From positions 1 to 32,878 of the forward strand of contig JAJPGT010000028.1 in assembly GCA_021325655.1 (NCBI GenBank): DNA of 32,878 nt, read 5' to 3'. A model generated the notes under the pieces. It did not search any database, was not told the DNA's origin, and saw only the letters and a list, made by a program, of their open reading frames with translations. This DNA comes from Pseudomonadota bacterium. GTDB taxonomy: Bacteria > Chloroflexota > UBA6077 > JAJPGT01. Positions 21,793 through 29,628 of this stretch are shown here, piece after piece (within the stretch, counting starts at the first letter, position 1; each line of letters starts with the position of its first letter). The position numbers and the translations under genes were made by a program.

Positions 21793-23331
21793 ATGCCAGT
21801 GCAGCTACCAACCGTGGAGCAGCTCCGTGACATCGCTAGGAGCTACCAGCTCCACCTCTCGGACGCCGATCTCGACGCGTTCCGCGCGCTCATGCCGGGT
21901 CCGCTCGCCTCGTACCAGCGGCTGGACGAGTTGACCGAGCCGGCGCTGCCCATCCGCTACCCGCGCACCAGCGGCTATCGGCCCGCCCCGGCGGACAACC
22001 CGCTGAACGCCTGGTACTGGCGCTGCTCCATCAAAGGGGCTCCCTCCGGGCCGCTGGCCGGCAAGCGCGTCGCCATCAAGGACAACGTCTGCGTCGCCGG
22101 CGTCCCGATGATGAACGGCTCCTCCACTCTGGAGGGCTACACCCCCGAGGTCGACGCAACCATCGTCACCCGCATCCTGGACGCCGGCGGCGAGATCGTC
22201 GGCAAGGCGGTGTGCGAAGACCTCTGCTTCTCGGGAAGCAGCTTCACCTCCAAGACCGGCCCGGTGCGCAACCCGCACGATCCGACGCGCTCCGCTGGCG
22301 GCTCCTCCAGTGGCAGCGCGGCGCTGGTCGCGGCCGGCGAGTGCGACATGGCCATCGGCGGGGACCAGGGCGGCTCGATCCGTATCCCCAGCTCCTGGTG
22401 CGGAACATATGGGCTGAAGCCGAGCTACGGGCTGGTTCCCTACACCGGCGTCTTCCCAATCGAGCTGACGCTCGACCATACCGGCCCGCTTGCTGCCACC
22501 GTCTCCGACGTCGCCGTGCTGCTCGAGGCGATCGCCGGTCCGGATGGGCTCGACCCGCGCCAGCGCGAGGTGCAGGTCACCCCGTACACTCCGGCGCTCA
22601 GCGGCAACGTGCAGGGGCTGCGAATCGGCGTGGTGGAGGAGGGCTTCGGCTGGCCCAACTCCGAAAAGGACGTGGACGACGCGGTGCGCGATGCGGCCCA
22701 GCGCCTGGCCAGCCTGGGCGCCCAGGTGTCCACCATCTCGATCCCGCTGCATCGCGATGGGATGCATATCTGGAACGCCATTGCTATCGAAGGCGCCACC
22801 ATGCTCATGGTGCGCGGCAACAGCATGGGCACCAACTGGAAGGGCCAGTACGGAGTTTCCCTCCTTGACGCCTATGCCCGTGGCCGCCTCACCCGCGCCG
22901 ACGACCTGTCGGAGACCGTGAAGCTGGTGGTGCTGCTTGGCCAGTACCTGCAGGACAGCTACCACGGCCGCTACTACGCCAAAGCGCAGAACCTGGCCCG
23001 GACACTGGTCCAGGCCTACGACGAGGCGCTCAAAACAGTAGATCTACTGCTGATGCCGACGCTGCCGCTGAAGGCCACCCCGCTGCCCGGGCCGAGCGCC
23101 ACGCTGCCAGAGCGCATCATGCGGGCGCTGGAGATGATCGCCAACACCTGCCCGTTCGACGTCACCGGGCACCCGGCGATGAACGTTCCCTGCGCGCTAT
23201 CTGGCGGGCTGCCGGTAGGAATGATGCTGGTCGGCCGGCGCTGGGACGAGGCGACTGTCCTCCGGGCCGCCCATGCCTTCGAGCAGACCGGGGCGTATCC
23301 GCTGCGGCGGAAGCAGCCGGTGCCGGCGTAG
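21793..23331 (+). CDS. Amidase signature enzyme of the nitrile-hydratase-associated type
   Basis: A 512-residue amidase-signature hydrolase. Its catalytic triad is fully visible: Lys96 (AIKDNV), Ser171 (AGGSSSGSAA, cis-Ser) and Ser195 nucleophile (GGDQGGSIR). These residue numbers, and segments such as KDNVCVAGVPMMNGS, KAVCEDLCFSGSSF, GLVPYTGVFPIE and IANTCPFDVTGHPAMNVP, agree with the Rhodococcus amidase that hydrolyses amides made by nitrile hydratase, as I remember it. The reaction is amide + water to carboxylate + ammonia, in the cytoplasm. No nitrile hydratase or aldoxime dehydratase gene is adjacent, so the substrate could be another amide. ATG 21793 has GGGAG 6 nt upstream. A perfect terminator follows the stop. 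Confidence 0.93.
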   Translation: MPVQLPTVEQLRDIARSYQLHLSDADLDAFRALMPGPLASYQRLDELTEPALPIRYPRTSGYRPAPADNPLNAWYWRCSIKGAPSGPLAGKRVAIKDNVCVAGVPMMNGSSTLEGYTPEVDATIVTRILDAGGEIVGKAVCEDLCFSGSSFTSKTGPVRNPHDPTRSAGGSSSGSAALVAAGECDMAIGGDQGGSIRIPSSWCGTYGLKPSYGLVPYTGVFPIELTLDHTGPLAATVSDVAVLLEAIAGPDGLDPRQREVQVTPYTPALSGNVQGLRIGVVEEGFGWPNSEKDVDDAVRDAAQRLASLGAQVSTISIPLHRDGMHIWNAIAIEGATMLMVRGNSMGTNWKGQYGVSLLDAYARGRLTRADDLSETVKLVVLLGQYLQDSYHGRYYAKAQNLARTLVQAYDEALKTVDLLLMPTLPLKATPLPGPSATLPERIMRALEMIANTCPFDVTGHPAMNVPCALSGGLPVGMMLVGRRWDEATVLRAAHAFEQTGAYPLRRKQPVPA

Positions 23332-23343
23332 GAGCACACTCCC

Positions 23344-23375
23344 GCTCGGGGGGAAACCACGGTTTCCCCCCGAGC
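23344..23375 (+). terminator. Perfect 15-bp hairpin after the amidase gene
   Basis: Arms 23344-23358 (GCTCGGGGGGAAACC) and 23361-23375 are exact reverse complements with a 2-nt gap. It starts 12 bp after the stop. No T tract follows. Confidence 0.7.
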
Positions 23376-23436
23376 CCGGGCTGTTAGAACCAGCGCGGCA
23401 GGCGCTCGTTGAGGAGAGCGGGACGGCAGTCGCGCT

Positions 23437-24657
23437 GTGAAGACGCCCCACCTGGCCTCTGCCCTCGTTGCCCTCTCGCTGGCGGCCGCGCTGGTCGGCG
23501 CCGGCGTGCTCGCGGCGCAGGCGGCCGAGCGCCGTGCGGTCTATTCCCTCGCCCCCGCGCTGCTCCCCCAGAAGGTGGTGGGCAGTGCGCTGGCGGCGGA
23601 GGCGCTGCGCCACCCGGACCTGCTGCTTCTGTATGGCAGCAGCGAGGTGAAGTCCGGCGGGGCAGCGCGCGCCGGGGAATTCTTCCGCAACGCGCCGACC
23701 GGCTTCGCTGTCTTCGTCGTCGGGGACGCCGGGATGACCTCGCTGCTGTACCTCCAGCAGCTCGCCGGGCTGGGGGCGGAGCTCCAGGGGCGCAAGGTGG
23801 TGATCTCGTTCACTCCCGAGCAGCTCCTCACCCTGGGCGTGACCCCGCGCGAGTACATTGGGCACTTTTCGCAGCTGCACGCCCGCGAGCTCGTGTTCAG
23901 CCCCGATCTCAGCTTCGCTCTCAAGCAGGACGCGGCGCGGCGGATGCTTGCCTTTCCCTCGACGGTGCAGGCCGACCCGGTGCTGCGCTTCGCGCTCCAG
24001 CAGCTCGCGGCCGGCTCGCTGCCCGGCCGGGCGCTGTACCTGGCGGCGCTGCCGCTCGGAGAACTGCAACTGCTCATCTTGCGCCTCCAGGACCACTGGG
24101 AGGCGTTCTGGATGGCCCCGACGCTCCGAGATGATCCAGCACCAGCGGCGGAGCGCCCGAGAGCCGCGCCGGACTGGCCGAAGCTGCTGGATCAGGCGGA
24201 GCAGCTTCAGAAGCGGCAGGCGGACCGGAACCCCTTTGGCTTCGGCGAGGGAGCCTGGCGGTTCCTGGAGCGCCGGGCGGCCAAGGAAAAGGGGACGGTG
24301 GACCCGCGCGAGTCTGATCGCGACTTCCTGGCCAGCCTCGCCCAGTCGACCGAGTGGACGGACCTGGAGCTCCTGCTCCGCGGGCTGAGCGAGCTGGGCG
24401 CCCAGCCGCTGCTGCTCAGCACCCCGCTCCACGGCGCGTACTACGATGCGATAGGAGTTTCCCTGGAGGCGCGGCGAGCCTACTACACCCGGCTGCGGGA
24501 CCTCGCCAGTCGCTATGGCGTACTGGCGCGCGACTACGAAGACCACGACGCAGACCGCTATTTCACCGAAGATCTCTGGTCCCACCCCAGCCAGAAGGGG
24601 TGGCTCGCCTTCGACCAGGCGATCGACGCCTTCTATCACGGCGCCGCTCTGCCCTGA
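23437..24657 (+). CDS. DltD-like exported protein (SGNH fold)
   Basis: A 406-residue protein starting with a hydrophobic anchor (LASALVALSLAAALVGAGVLAAQAA). It has the DltD layout: a GSSE motif (LLLLYGSSEVK, S68/S69) for the nucleophile, a middle with 'KVVISFTPEQLLTLGVTPREYIGHFSQLH' resembling the DltD 'KVVxI-SPQWF' segment, and a C-terminal DLWSHPSQKGWLAFD with D379 and H383, as in the SGNH-type D-x-x-H motif. In Firmicutes DltD works with DltABC to put D-alanine on teichoic acids; here no dltA, dltB or dltC is adjacent. The product faces outside the membrane. GTG 23437 lacks a nearby strong ribosome site (GAGGAGAG lies 18 nt upstream), so the start is uncertain. Its 3' end is 9 bp from the convergent aldo/keto reductase. 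Confidence 0.75.
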   Translation: MKTPHLASALVALSLAAALVGAGVLAAQAAERRAVYSLAPALLPQKVVGSALAAEALRHPDLLLLYGSSEVKSGGAARAGEFFRNAPTGFAVFVVGDAGMTSLLYLQQLAGLGAELQGRKVVISFTPEQLLTLGVTPREYIGHFSQLHARELVFSPDLSFALKQDAARRMLAFPSTVQADPVLRFALQQLAAGSLPGRALYLAALPLGELQLLILRLQDHWEAFWMAPTLRDDPAPAAERPRAAPDWPKLLDQAEQLQKRQADRNPFGFGEGAWRFLERRAAKEKGTVDPRESDRDFLASLAQSTEWTDLELLLRGLSELGAQPLLLSTPLHGAYYDAIGVSLEARRAYYTRLRDLASRYGVLARDYEDHDADRYFTEDLWSHPSQKGWLAFDQAIDAFYHGAALP

Positions 24658-24666
24658 TCGCCCGGC

Positions 24667-25635
24667 TCAGCCCCGGTCCCAGGCGCTCGCCCGATCCAGC
24701 TCCGTCACGGTTCCCGGGTCCAGGTGCAGCTCCGCCGCGCGCAGCAGCTCATACACCTGGGCTACGGTCGTGGCGCTGGCGATGGCGGCGGTGATCCCCG
24801 GCCGCGCCAGAATCCAGGCCAGTGCTACCTGTGCCGGCCTCGCCCCCAGCCGCGCCGCCACCCGGTCCACCGCCTCCAGGATCGCGAAGCCCCGCGCGTT
24901 CATGTAGCGCTCCTGGATCCCCGTGGCGCGCGGGCTGCTCGGCAGCGGCTGGCCTGGGCGGTACTTGCCGGTGAGAAAGCCGCTCGCCAGCGAGGAGTAG
25001 GTGATGACCCCGAGCTGCTCCGCCCGGCAGAGCGGCTCGAGCTCCTGCTCGTACAGGGCGCGGTCGACCAGGTTGTAGCGCGGCTGCAGGCATTCGTAGC
25101 GGGCCAGGCCGCGCGCGGCGCTCAGCCGCAGGGACGAGGCGAGCCGCTCGGCACTGAAGTTCGAGGCGCCCAGCCAGCGCACCTTGCCCTGGCGCACCAG
25201 CGCGTCAAACGTGGCCAGCGTCTCCTCTTGGGGCGTGTCGGGGTCGTCGTAGTGCGCCTGGTACAGGTCGATATAGTCCGTCTGGAGCCGGCGCAGCGAG
25301 GCTTCGACCGACCGCATGATGTGCCGGGGCGATAGCCCTTTCTGGTCGGGCTCATCGCCCATCGCCGCGCCCACCTTGGTGGCGACGATTACCTGCTGCC
25401 GATTCCCGCGCGCCCGCATCCAGCGGCCCAGGATCGTCTCCGACTCGCCGCCGACGTTGCCGGGCACCCAGCGCGAGTAGGAATCGGCGGTATCGACGAA
25501 GTTGCCCCCGCTCTCCAGGTAGGCATCCAGCACCGCGAACGAAGCCGCCTCGTCCGCGGTCCAGCCAAAGACATTGCCACCCAGACAGAGCGGGGCAACC
25601 TGCAGGTCCGTCCGGCCAAGCGTGCGCAGCATCAC
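24667..25635 (-). CDS. Aldo/keto reductase
   Basis: A 322-residue NADPH-dependent AKR-fold oxidoreductase. The catalytic tetrad is visible as D48 and Y53 (DTADSY), K87 (ATKVG) and H128 (YQAHYDD). The sequence SKLGRT-like start MMLRTLGRTDLQVAPLCLGGNVFG and the RGLARYECLQPRYNLVDR segment place it among the YajO/YhdN-like bacterial AKR group. It reduces aldehydes or ketones to alcohols; the natural substrate is not evident. The start at 25635 has a second Met codon next to it (25632) and GGGAGG further upstream. The gene converges on the dltD-like gene and is not linked to the upstream GYD gene, which lies 332 bp away. Confidence 0.92.
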   Translation of the reverse strand: MMLRTLGRTDLQVAPLCLGGNVFGWTADEAASFAVLDAYLESGGNFVDTADSYSRWVPGNVGGESETILGRWMRARGNRQQVIVATKVGAAMGDEPDQKGLSPRHIMRSVEASLRRLQTDYIDLYQAHYDDPDTPQEETLATFDALVRQGKVRWLGASNFSAERLASSLRLSAARGLARYECLQPRYNLVDRALYEQELEPLCRAEQLGVITYSSLASGFLTGKYRPGQPLPSSPRATGIQERYMNARGFAILEAVDRVAARLGARPAQVALAWILARPGITAAIASATTVAQVYELLRAAELHLDPGTVTELDRASAWDRG

Positions 25636-25967
25636 GAGCGTCTTCCTCCCAGGTCAGCGCGGCGCGCGTCCCGAAGCGAGTGTGGCGGAGCCGCCGCCTA
25701 CCTGTCCAGCGCGGAGCTGACGCCTGGGAGCGCCCCGCCCTTCCGCAGGGGGAGCTGCCGCGCCATGGCGAAGGTGACCTCGAACGGGCAGCACAACGGC
25801 CGCCGGGCCGACGCGCAGGCGCTCATCCGCTGGATGATTGGAGGGATCGGATCTATCGGGCTCCTCACCGACGCGCTGGCACCGCGCCGGGCCAGCGCCA
25901 CCCATTGCGCCGGGGGCTCGCTGGCCCGGCCACAGACCAGCGGCGTCCAGCCGCCAGGCGCTGATCG
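25636..25967. other. Intergenic 332 bp, possibly a small gene at 25765-26007 (+)
   Basis: No recognised gene. On the + strand, a frame starting MAKVTSNGQHNGRRADAQAL at 25765 (80 residues) has strong GC at third positions and GGGGGAG about 10 nt before the ATG, with a short hydrophobic stretch (MIGGIGSIGLL). The reverse-strand frame is equally GC3-rich, so codon use does not decide. It also overlaps the 3' end of the GYD gene by 40 bp. I treat it as unproven. Confidence 0.2.
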
Positions 25968-26261
25968 CTATGGCAGCCGCTGGGCGATGGTCTCCGCCTC
26001 CTCGTAGGGGAAGGCGCGCAGGGTGAGCAGCCGAACGTCGCCCATGCTGCCGAAGGTGAAGCTGCCTTCCAGCGCCAGGTCGTCGCTGGCCACTTCGTAG
26101 GTGAACACGAAGTCGTAGGGGCCCAGAGTGGTGTAGTTCGAGATCACCCGTCCACCCTTCGAGGCGACCCATTGTTCTGCCGACCGGCGCAGCTCCGCCA
26201 GCCCCTTGATCTTGCGAATGCCCTGGTCGGTGAACGTGCCCAGCACAATGAAGGTGGCCAT
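25968..26261 (-). CDS. GYD-domain protein
   Basis: A 97-residue protein of the GYD family, alpha/beta barrel-like small proteins named for the G-Y-D motif, seen here as LGPYDFVFTYE. The start MATFIVLGTFTDQGIRKIKGL matches the family's conserved 'xTxQG' beginning. Function is unknown; relatives are found in stress, degradation or adenylyl-cyclase-associated contexts, and no partner is evident here. AGGAGG lies 5 nt before the ATG on the reverse strand, one of the strongest ribosome sites in the window. Confidence 0.85.
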   Translation of the reverse strand: MATFIVLGTFTDQGIRKIKGLAELRRSAEQWVASKGGRVISNYTTLGPYDFVFTYEVASDDLALEGSFTFGSMGDVRLLTLRAFPYEEAETIAQRLP

Positions 26262-26333
26262 GTCTTCCTCCTGATGTTCCGAGTCTCGCGCTCGGCTGGC
26301 TTGCTGGAAATACGCGCCCCCGGCACCTCCGGA

Positions 26334-26957
26334 TCAGCGCCGCGCGCCGCCGAGCTGCGCGTAGCGGAAGCACTCGACGACGTGGTCGTTGACCAGCCCG
26401 GCCGATTGCATGAAGGCGTAGCAGATGGTCGAGCCGACGAAGGCGAAGCCGCGCCGCCGCAGGTCCGTGCTCAGCGCGTCCGACTCGGTGGTGCGGCTCG
26501 GCAGCTCTCCCAGTGCGCGCCAGGTGTTGATCCGCGGCGCGCCGCCGACGAAGCGCCAGAGGTAGGCGTCGAAGCTGCCGAACGCCTCCTGCACCGCCAG
26601 GAAGGCCCGGGCGTTCTGGATCGCCGCCTGCACCTTGGCCCGATTGCGGACGATCCCGGGGTCGGCCAGCAGCGCCGTGATCTTCTCCGCGCCATACTGG
26701 CTCACCAGTCGTGGGTCGAACCCGTCGAACACCGCCCGATACCGCTCCCGTTTGCGCAGGATGGTCTCCCAGCTCAGACCGGCCTGCGCCCCCTCCAGGA
26801 TCAGCAGCTCGAACAGCGCCCGGTCGTCGTGCAGCGGCACGCCCCACTCCTGGTCGTGATAGGCGCGCATCAGCCCGCTGCCCGCCCACTGGCAGCGCGG
26901 CAGCCCGTCGACCGGTGGGGTCGCGTAGCGCTCGGGCGCTGGCGGCGCTTCAGTCAT
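26334..26957 (-). CDS. tag: DNA-3-methyladenine glycosylase I
   Basis: A 207-residue base-excision repair enzyme of the Tag family. Signatures: PRCQWAGSGLMRAYHDQEWGVPLHDDRALFELLILEGAQAGLSW with Cys22 (zinc site) and the catalytic-site Glu55, 'ERYRAVFDGFDP', the middle helix 'NRAKVQAAIQNARAF', and 'GFAFVGSTICYAFMQSAGLVNDHVVECFRY', with the C-terminal zinc ligands. It removes 3-methyladenine and 3-methylguanine from alkylated DNA. Its start overlaps the panE stop by 4 bp (ATGA on the reverse strand), so it is the last of three coupled genes. A repair enzyme at the end of a metabolic operon is unusual. Confidence 0.95.
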   Translation of the reverse strand: MTEAPPAPERYATPPVDGLPRCQWAGSGLMRAYHDQEWGVPLHDDRALFELLILEGAQAGLSWETILRKRERYRAVFDGFDPRLVSQYGAEKITALLADPGIVRNRAKVQAAIQNARAFLAVQEAFGSFDAYLWRFVGGAPRINTWRALGELPSRTTESDALSTDLRRRGFAFVGSTICYAFMQSAGLVNDHVVECFRYAQLGGARR

Positions 26958-27967
26958 GAGGGCGCAGGGGCGCGGTGCTGCTCCTGCCCCCTGGCCCCGC
27001 CGCGGAGCGTCTGGTCCAGCAGCTTGGTGCAGGCGTAGACGGTGCGCAGGTGGGGCAGGGATAGGCCGAGCAGGTCGCCCAGCTCTACCACCGCGCCGAC
27101 CAGGGCCTCCACCTCTAGCGGCCGGCCACTCTCCACGTCCTGCAGCATGCTCGTCTTGTGCGCCCCCACCCTGGCCGCCCCGGCCAGGCGCTGCTCGACG
27201 CTGATCTCCAGCTCCACCCCCAGGGCACGGGCGACGCTGTCGGCCTCCTCCATGACCGCCTGGGCGACGGCTCGCGTCTCGGGCAGGGTGGCAATCTGCT
27301 CCAGCGTTGCCCGCGTCAGCGCGCTGATCGGGTTGAAGGCGACGTTGCCGAGCAGCTTGAGCCAGAGGTCGTGGCGAATGCGGGACCGGATCGGCGCCTT
27401 CAGCCCGGCCCGCGTCAGCGCGGCGGCGATTGCCTGCACCCGCTCGCTCTTGCTGCCGTCCAGCTCCCCCAGGGAGAAGCGCGTCCCCTCGATATGCTCG
27501 ATCACCCCGGGCTCGGCCAGGCGGGTGGCGGGGTAGACGACGCAGCCGATGACTCGCCAGGCGGGGATGTTCGCGGCGATCGTCCCGTCCGGGTCGACGC
27601 TCTTCAGCCGGGTGCCCGCCAGCGGCCCCTCGTAGCGCTCGAAGTACCACCAGGGAATGCCGTTCTGGGCGGTGACGACGGCCGTCTCCGGCCCCAGGCG
27701 CGGGCCGAGCTGGGGCGCCAGCGCCGGCAGGCTGTGCGCCTTGACGGTCAGGAACACCGCGTCCGCCTCGCCCACCACCGCCAGATCGTCGGTCGCAGCC
27801 GGATGGGCGACGAAATCGCCCTCCGGGCTCAGCACTCGCACCCCGTGGGCGCGCATCGCTGCCAGATGCGGCCCGCGGGCGATAAGGGTGACGTCCTCCC
27901 CAGCCCGGGCGAGGTGTGCCCCGAGGAAGCCACCGGTGGCGCCGGCGCCGACGATGGCGAGCTTCAT
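26954..27967 (-). CDS. panE: 2-dehydropantoate 2-reductase (ketopantoate reductase)
   Basis: A 337-residue NADPH-binding reductase of the KPR family. It begins MKLAIVGAGATGGFLGAHLARAG, a Rossmann fingerprint (GAGATGG 7-13), contains QNGIPWWYFERYEG and the catalytic-lysine segment HDLWLKLLGNVAFNPISAL, and ends with HKTSMLQDVESGRPLEVEALVGAVVELG, the C-terminal all-helical domain signature. It reduces ketopantoate to pantoate for coenzyme A synthesis; other pantothenate genes are absent nearby and some relatives act on other 2-oxo acids, so PanE is the family name rather than a proven role. Start overlaps the ligase stop (ATGA) and stop overlaps the tag start (ATGA). Confidence 0.9.
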   Translation of the reverse strand: MKLAIVGAGATGGFLGAHLARAGEDVTLIARGPHLAAMRAHGVRVLSPEGDFVAHPAATDDLAVVGEADAVFLTVKAHSLPALAPQLGPRLGPETAVVTAQNGIPWWYFERYEGPLAGTRLKSVDPDGTIAANIPAWRVIGCVVYPATRLAEPGVIEHIEGTRFSLGELDGSKSERVQAIAAALTRAGLKAPIRSRIRHDLWLKLLGNVAFNPISALTRATLEQIATLPETRAVAQAVMEEADSVARALGVELEISVEQRLAGAARVGAHKTSMLQDVESGRPLEVEALVGAVVELGDLLGLSLPHLRTVYACTKLLDQTLRGGARGQEQHRAPAPS

Positions 27968-29463
27968 GGGGTGGCGGTGAGCGCCGCGGCGACGTTGCGG
28001 CGCTGGATCTTGCCGGTGGCGGTGCGCGGGATGGCATCCACGACGTAGAAACGCCTGGGCACTTTGAAGTCGGCCAGGTGCTCCCGGCAGTGGCGGGCGA
28101 GCTCTGCCTCCGCAACCGGCTGCTTCAGCACCACCGCTGCGGCGACCTCCTCACCCCAGGTGGGGTGCGGGATGCCGAACGCCACCGCCTCGGCCACCGC
28201 GGGGTGCTGCAGCAGCACCTCGTCGATCTCGCGCGGGGAGATCTTCTCGCCGCCGCGGTTGATCAGCTCCTTGATCCGCCCGACCAGCCGCAGGTAGCCG
28301 ACCTCGTCCAGCGTCCCCTGGTCGCCGGTGCGGAACCAGCCGCGGGTGAACGACGCCGCGTTCGCCTCCGGGTTGTTCTCGTAGCCGTCGATCACGTTCG
28401 GCCCCTGGATCACCACCTCGCCGTGGACGCCGGGCGGCAGAAATGTCCCGGCCTCGTCCATAATCGCGATCCGCACCCCGGTCCCGCGACCGACCGAGCC
28501 CGGCAGACGCGGCTCGGGCGGGAGCGGATTGGAGGCCATCTGGTGCGCCGCCTCGGTCATCCCGTAGGCCTCCAGCACCGGCGCCCCGAAGCGCGCCTCC
28601 AGCTCCTGCATGGTGGTGGGTGAGAGGGAGGAGCTGCAGGAGCGGATGAAGCGGAGCCTCTCGCTCCCGGCCGGGCGCTCGCTGCCGGCGCGAGCGAGCA
28701 GGAGCTGGTGGATCGTCGGCACCGCCGAGTACCAGGTGGCGCGGTGGGCCTTGGCGATTGGCCAGAAGCCGAGCGGGTTGAAGCGGGTCGGCACAACCAC
28801 GGTGCCGCCGGAGCCGAAGGTGGAGAGCGTGGAGGCGACCAGCCCGTGGACGTGGAACAGCGGCATTACGCACAGCGAGACGTCCGCCGGGCTGAGCGCA
28901 TACGTCCGGATGATGTTGTCCACCGAGGCGGCCAGGTTGCGGTGGCGCAGCGGCACCCGCTTGGGCCGGCTGGTGGTGCCGCTGGTGTGCAGCACCAGCG
29001 CGACGTCGTCCGGGCTCGGCTCGCTGGCGGTGCGGCCAGGCTGGCTCGGGGCGGCGCTTTCCAGCCGCAGCCGGCCGCTCGGGTCGAACGCCGCCTCGAT
29101 CAGCACCGCCCCCTCGGGCAGCGCCCGGCGCGCCGCCTCGGCCCCGCCCGGCGGCACCACCAGCGCCCGGGCGCCGGTGTCTTCGAAGGAGAAGCGGAAC
29201 TCGTCCTCGGTGTAGCTCGGGTTGAGCGGCGCCGCGGTGCCGGCCAGCGCGGCCGCCAGGAACGTGACCACCACCTCGGCGCCGTTCGGGAGCACCAGCG
29301 CGATCCGGTCCCCCCGCCCCAGCCCCAGTCGGGCGAAGGTGTCGGCCGTCTCGTGCACCACCGCCCGTAGCTGCCCGTAGGTGAGCCGCGGACCATCGGG
29401 CACTACCAGCGCCAGGTTGTCCTCCTGGCCTCGCGCCAGGACCTCGTGTAGCGTCCCCGCCAT
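27964..29463 (-). CDS. AMP-forming acyl-CoA synthetase, oxalyl-CoA synthetase-like (AAE3/Pcs60)
   Basis: A 499-residue ANL-superfamily ligase. The P-loop-like adenylation motif LHTSGTTSRPKRVPL (158-172) and YGMTEAAHQMASNPLPPEPRLPGSVG are present, as are GWFRTGD and the C-terminal K485 in TATGKIQR. The 'TEAAHQMxSNPLPP' segment is the hallmark of plant AAE3/yeast Pcs60 oxalyl-CoA synthetases, so oxalate is a plausible substrate, though fatty or aromatic acids remain possible. It makes an acyl-CoA and AMP + pyrophosphate. First gene of a three-gene operon, with an extended -10 (TGCTACTAT) on the reverse strand at 29521-29513. AGGAG and GGGAG precede the ATG. Confidence 0.88.
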   Translation of the reverse strand: MAGTLHEVLARGQEDNLALVVPDGPRLTYGQLRAVVHETADTFARLGLGRGDRIALVLPNGAEVVVTFLAAALAGTAAPLNPSYTEDEFRFSFEDTGARALVVPPGGAEAARRALPEGAVLIEAAFDPSGRLRLESAAPSQPGRTASEPSPDDVALVLHTSGTTSRPKRVPLRHRNLAASVDNIIRTYALSPADVSLCVMPLFHVHGLVASTLSTFGSGGTVVVPTRFNPLGFWPIAKAHRATWYSAVPTIHQLLLARAGSERPAGSERLRFIRSCSSSLSPTTMQELEARFGAPVLEAYGMTEAAHQMASNPLPPEPRLPGSVGRGTGVRIAIMDEAGTFLPPGVHGEVVIQGPNVIDGYENNPEANAASFTRGWFRTGDQGTLDEVGYLRLVGRIKELINRGGEKISPREIDEVLLQHPAVAEAVAFGIPHPTWGEEVAAAVVLKQPVAEAELARHCREHLADFKVPRRFYVVDAIPRTATGKIQRRNVAAALTATP

Positions 29464-29512
29464 GCTCCCTGCTCCTGCCGCCAGTGTGTGGAACGCTTCC
29501 GCGTCTGCTCAC

Positions 29513-29521
29513 ATAGTAGCA
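29513..29521 (-). promoter_or_regulatory. Extended -10 of the ligase-panE-tag operon
   Basis: TGCTACTAT on the reverse strand (29521 to 29513), a TGn extended -10. No good -35 is seen. The start of transcription would be near 29506, about 43 nt before the ligase ATG. Confidence 0.45.
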
Positions 29522-29605
29522 GCGGAGCCGGCCCGGCTCGACCGCGCTCCCCGGCCCTACGCGACCATGACGTAGGAGGGAATGGCGCCGCGCGGCACGG
29601 CCGGG

Positions 29606-29611
29606 TAGCAT
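29606..29611 (+). promoter_or_regulatory. TAGCAT -10 box of the MmyB-type regulator
   Basis: TAGCAT lies 17 bp before the ATG at 29629; the same hexamer forms the -10 of dnaA and of GT-C gene 3. No clear -35 accompanies it. The leader would be about 10 nt. Confidence 0.35.
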
Positions 29612-29628
29612 CGGGTGGTGAGGCCGAC

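Noticed and set aside
23197..24639. 480-residue reverse frame over the DltD-like gene
   Set aside because: The forward frame has a signal peptide and SGNH motifs; the reverse frame has neither motif nor start signal.
25765..26007. 80-residue frame as a firm small gene
   Set aside because: Third-position GC is equally high on the opposite strand, the 3' end overlaps the GYD gene and no family fits; kept only as a note at low confidence.
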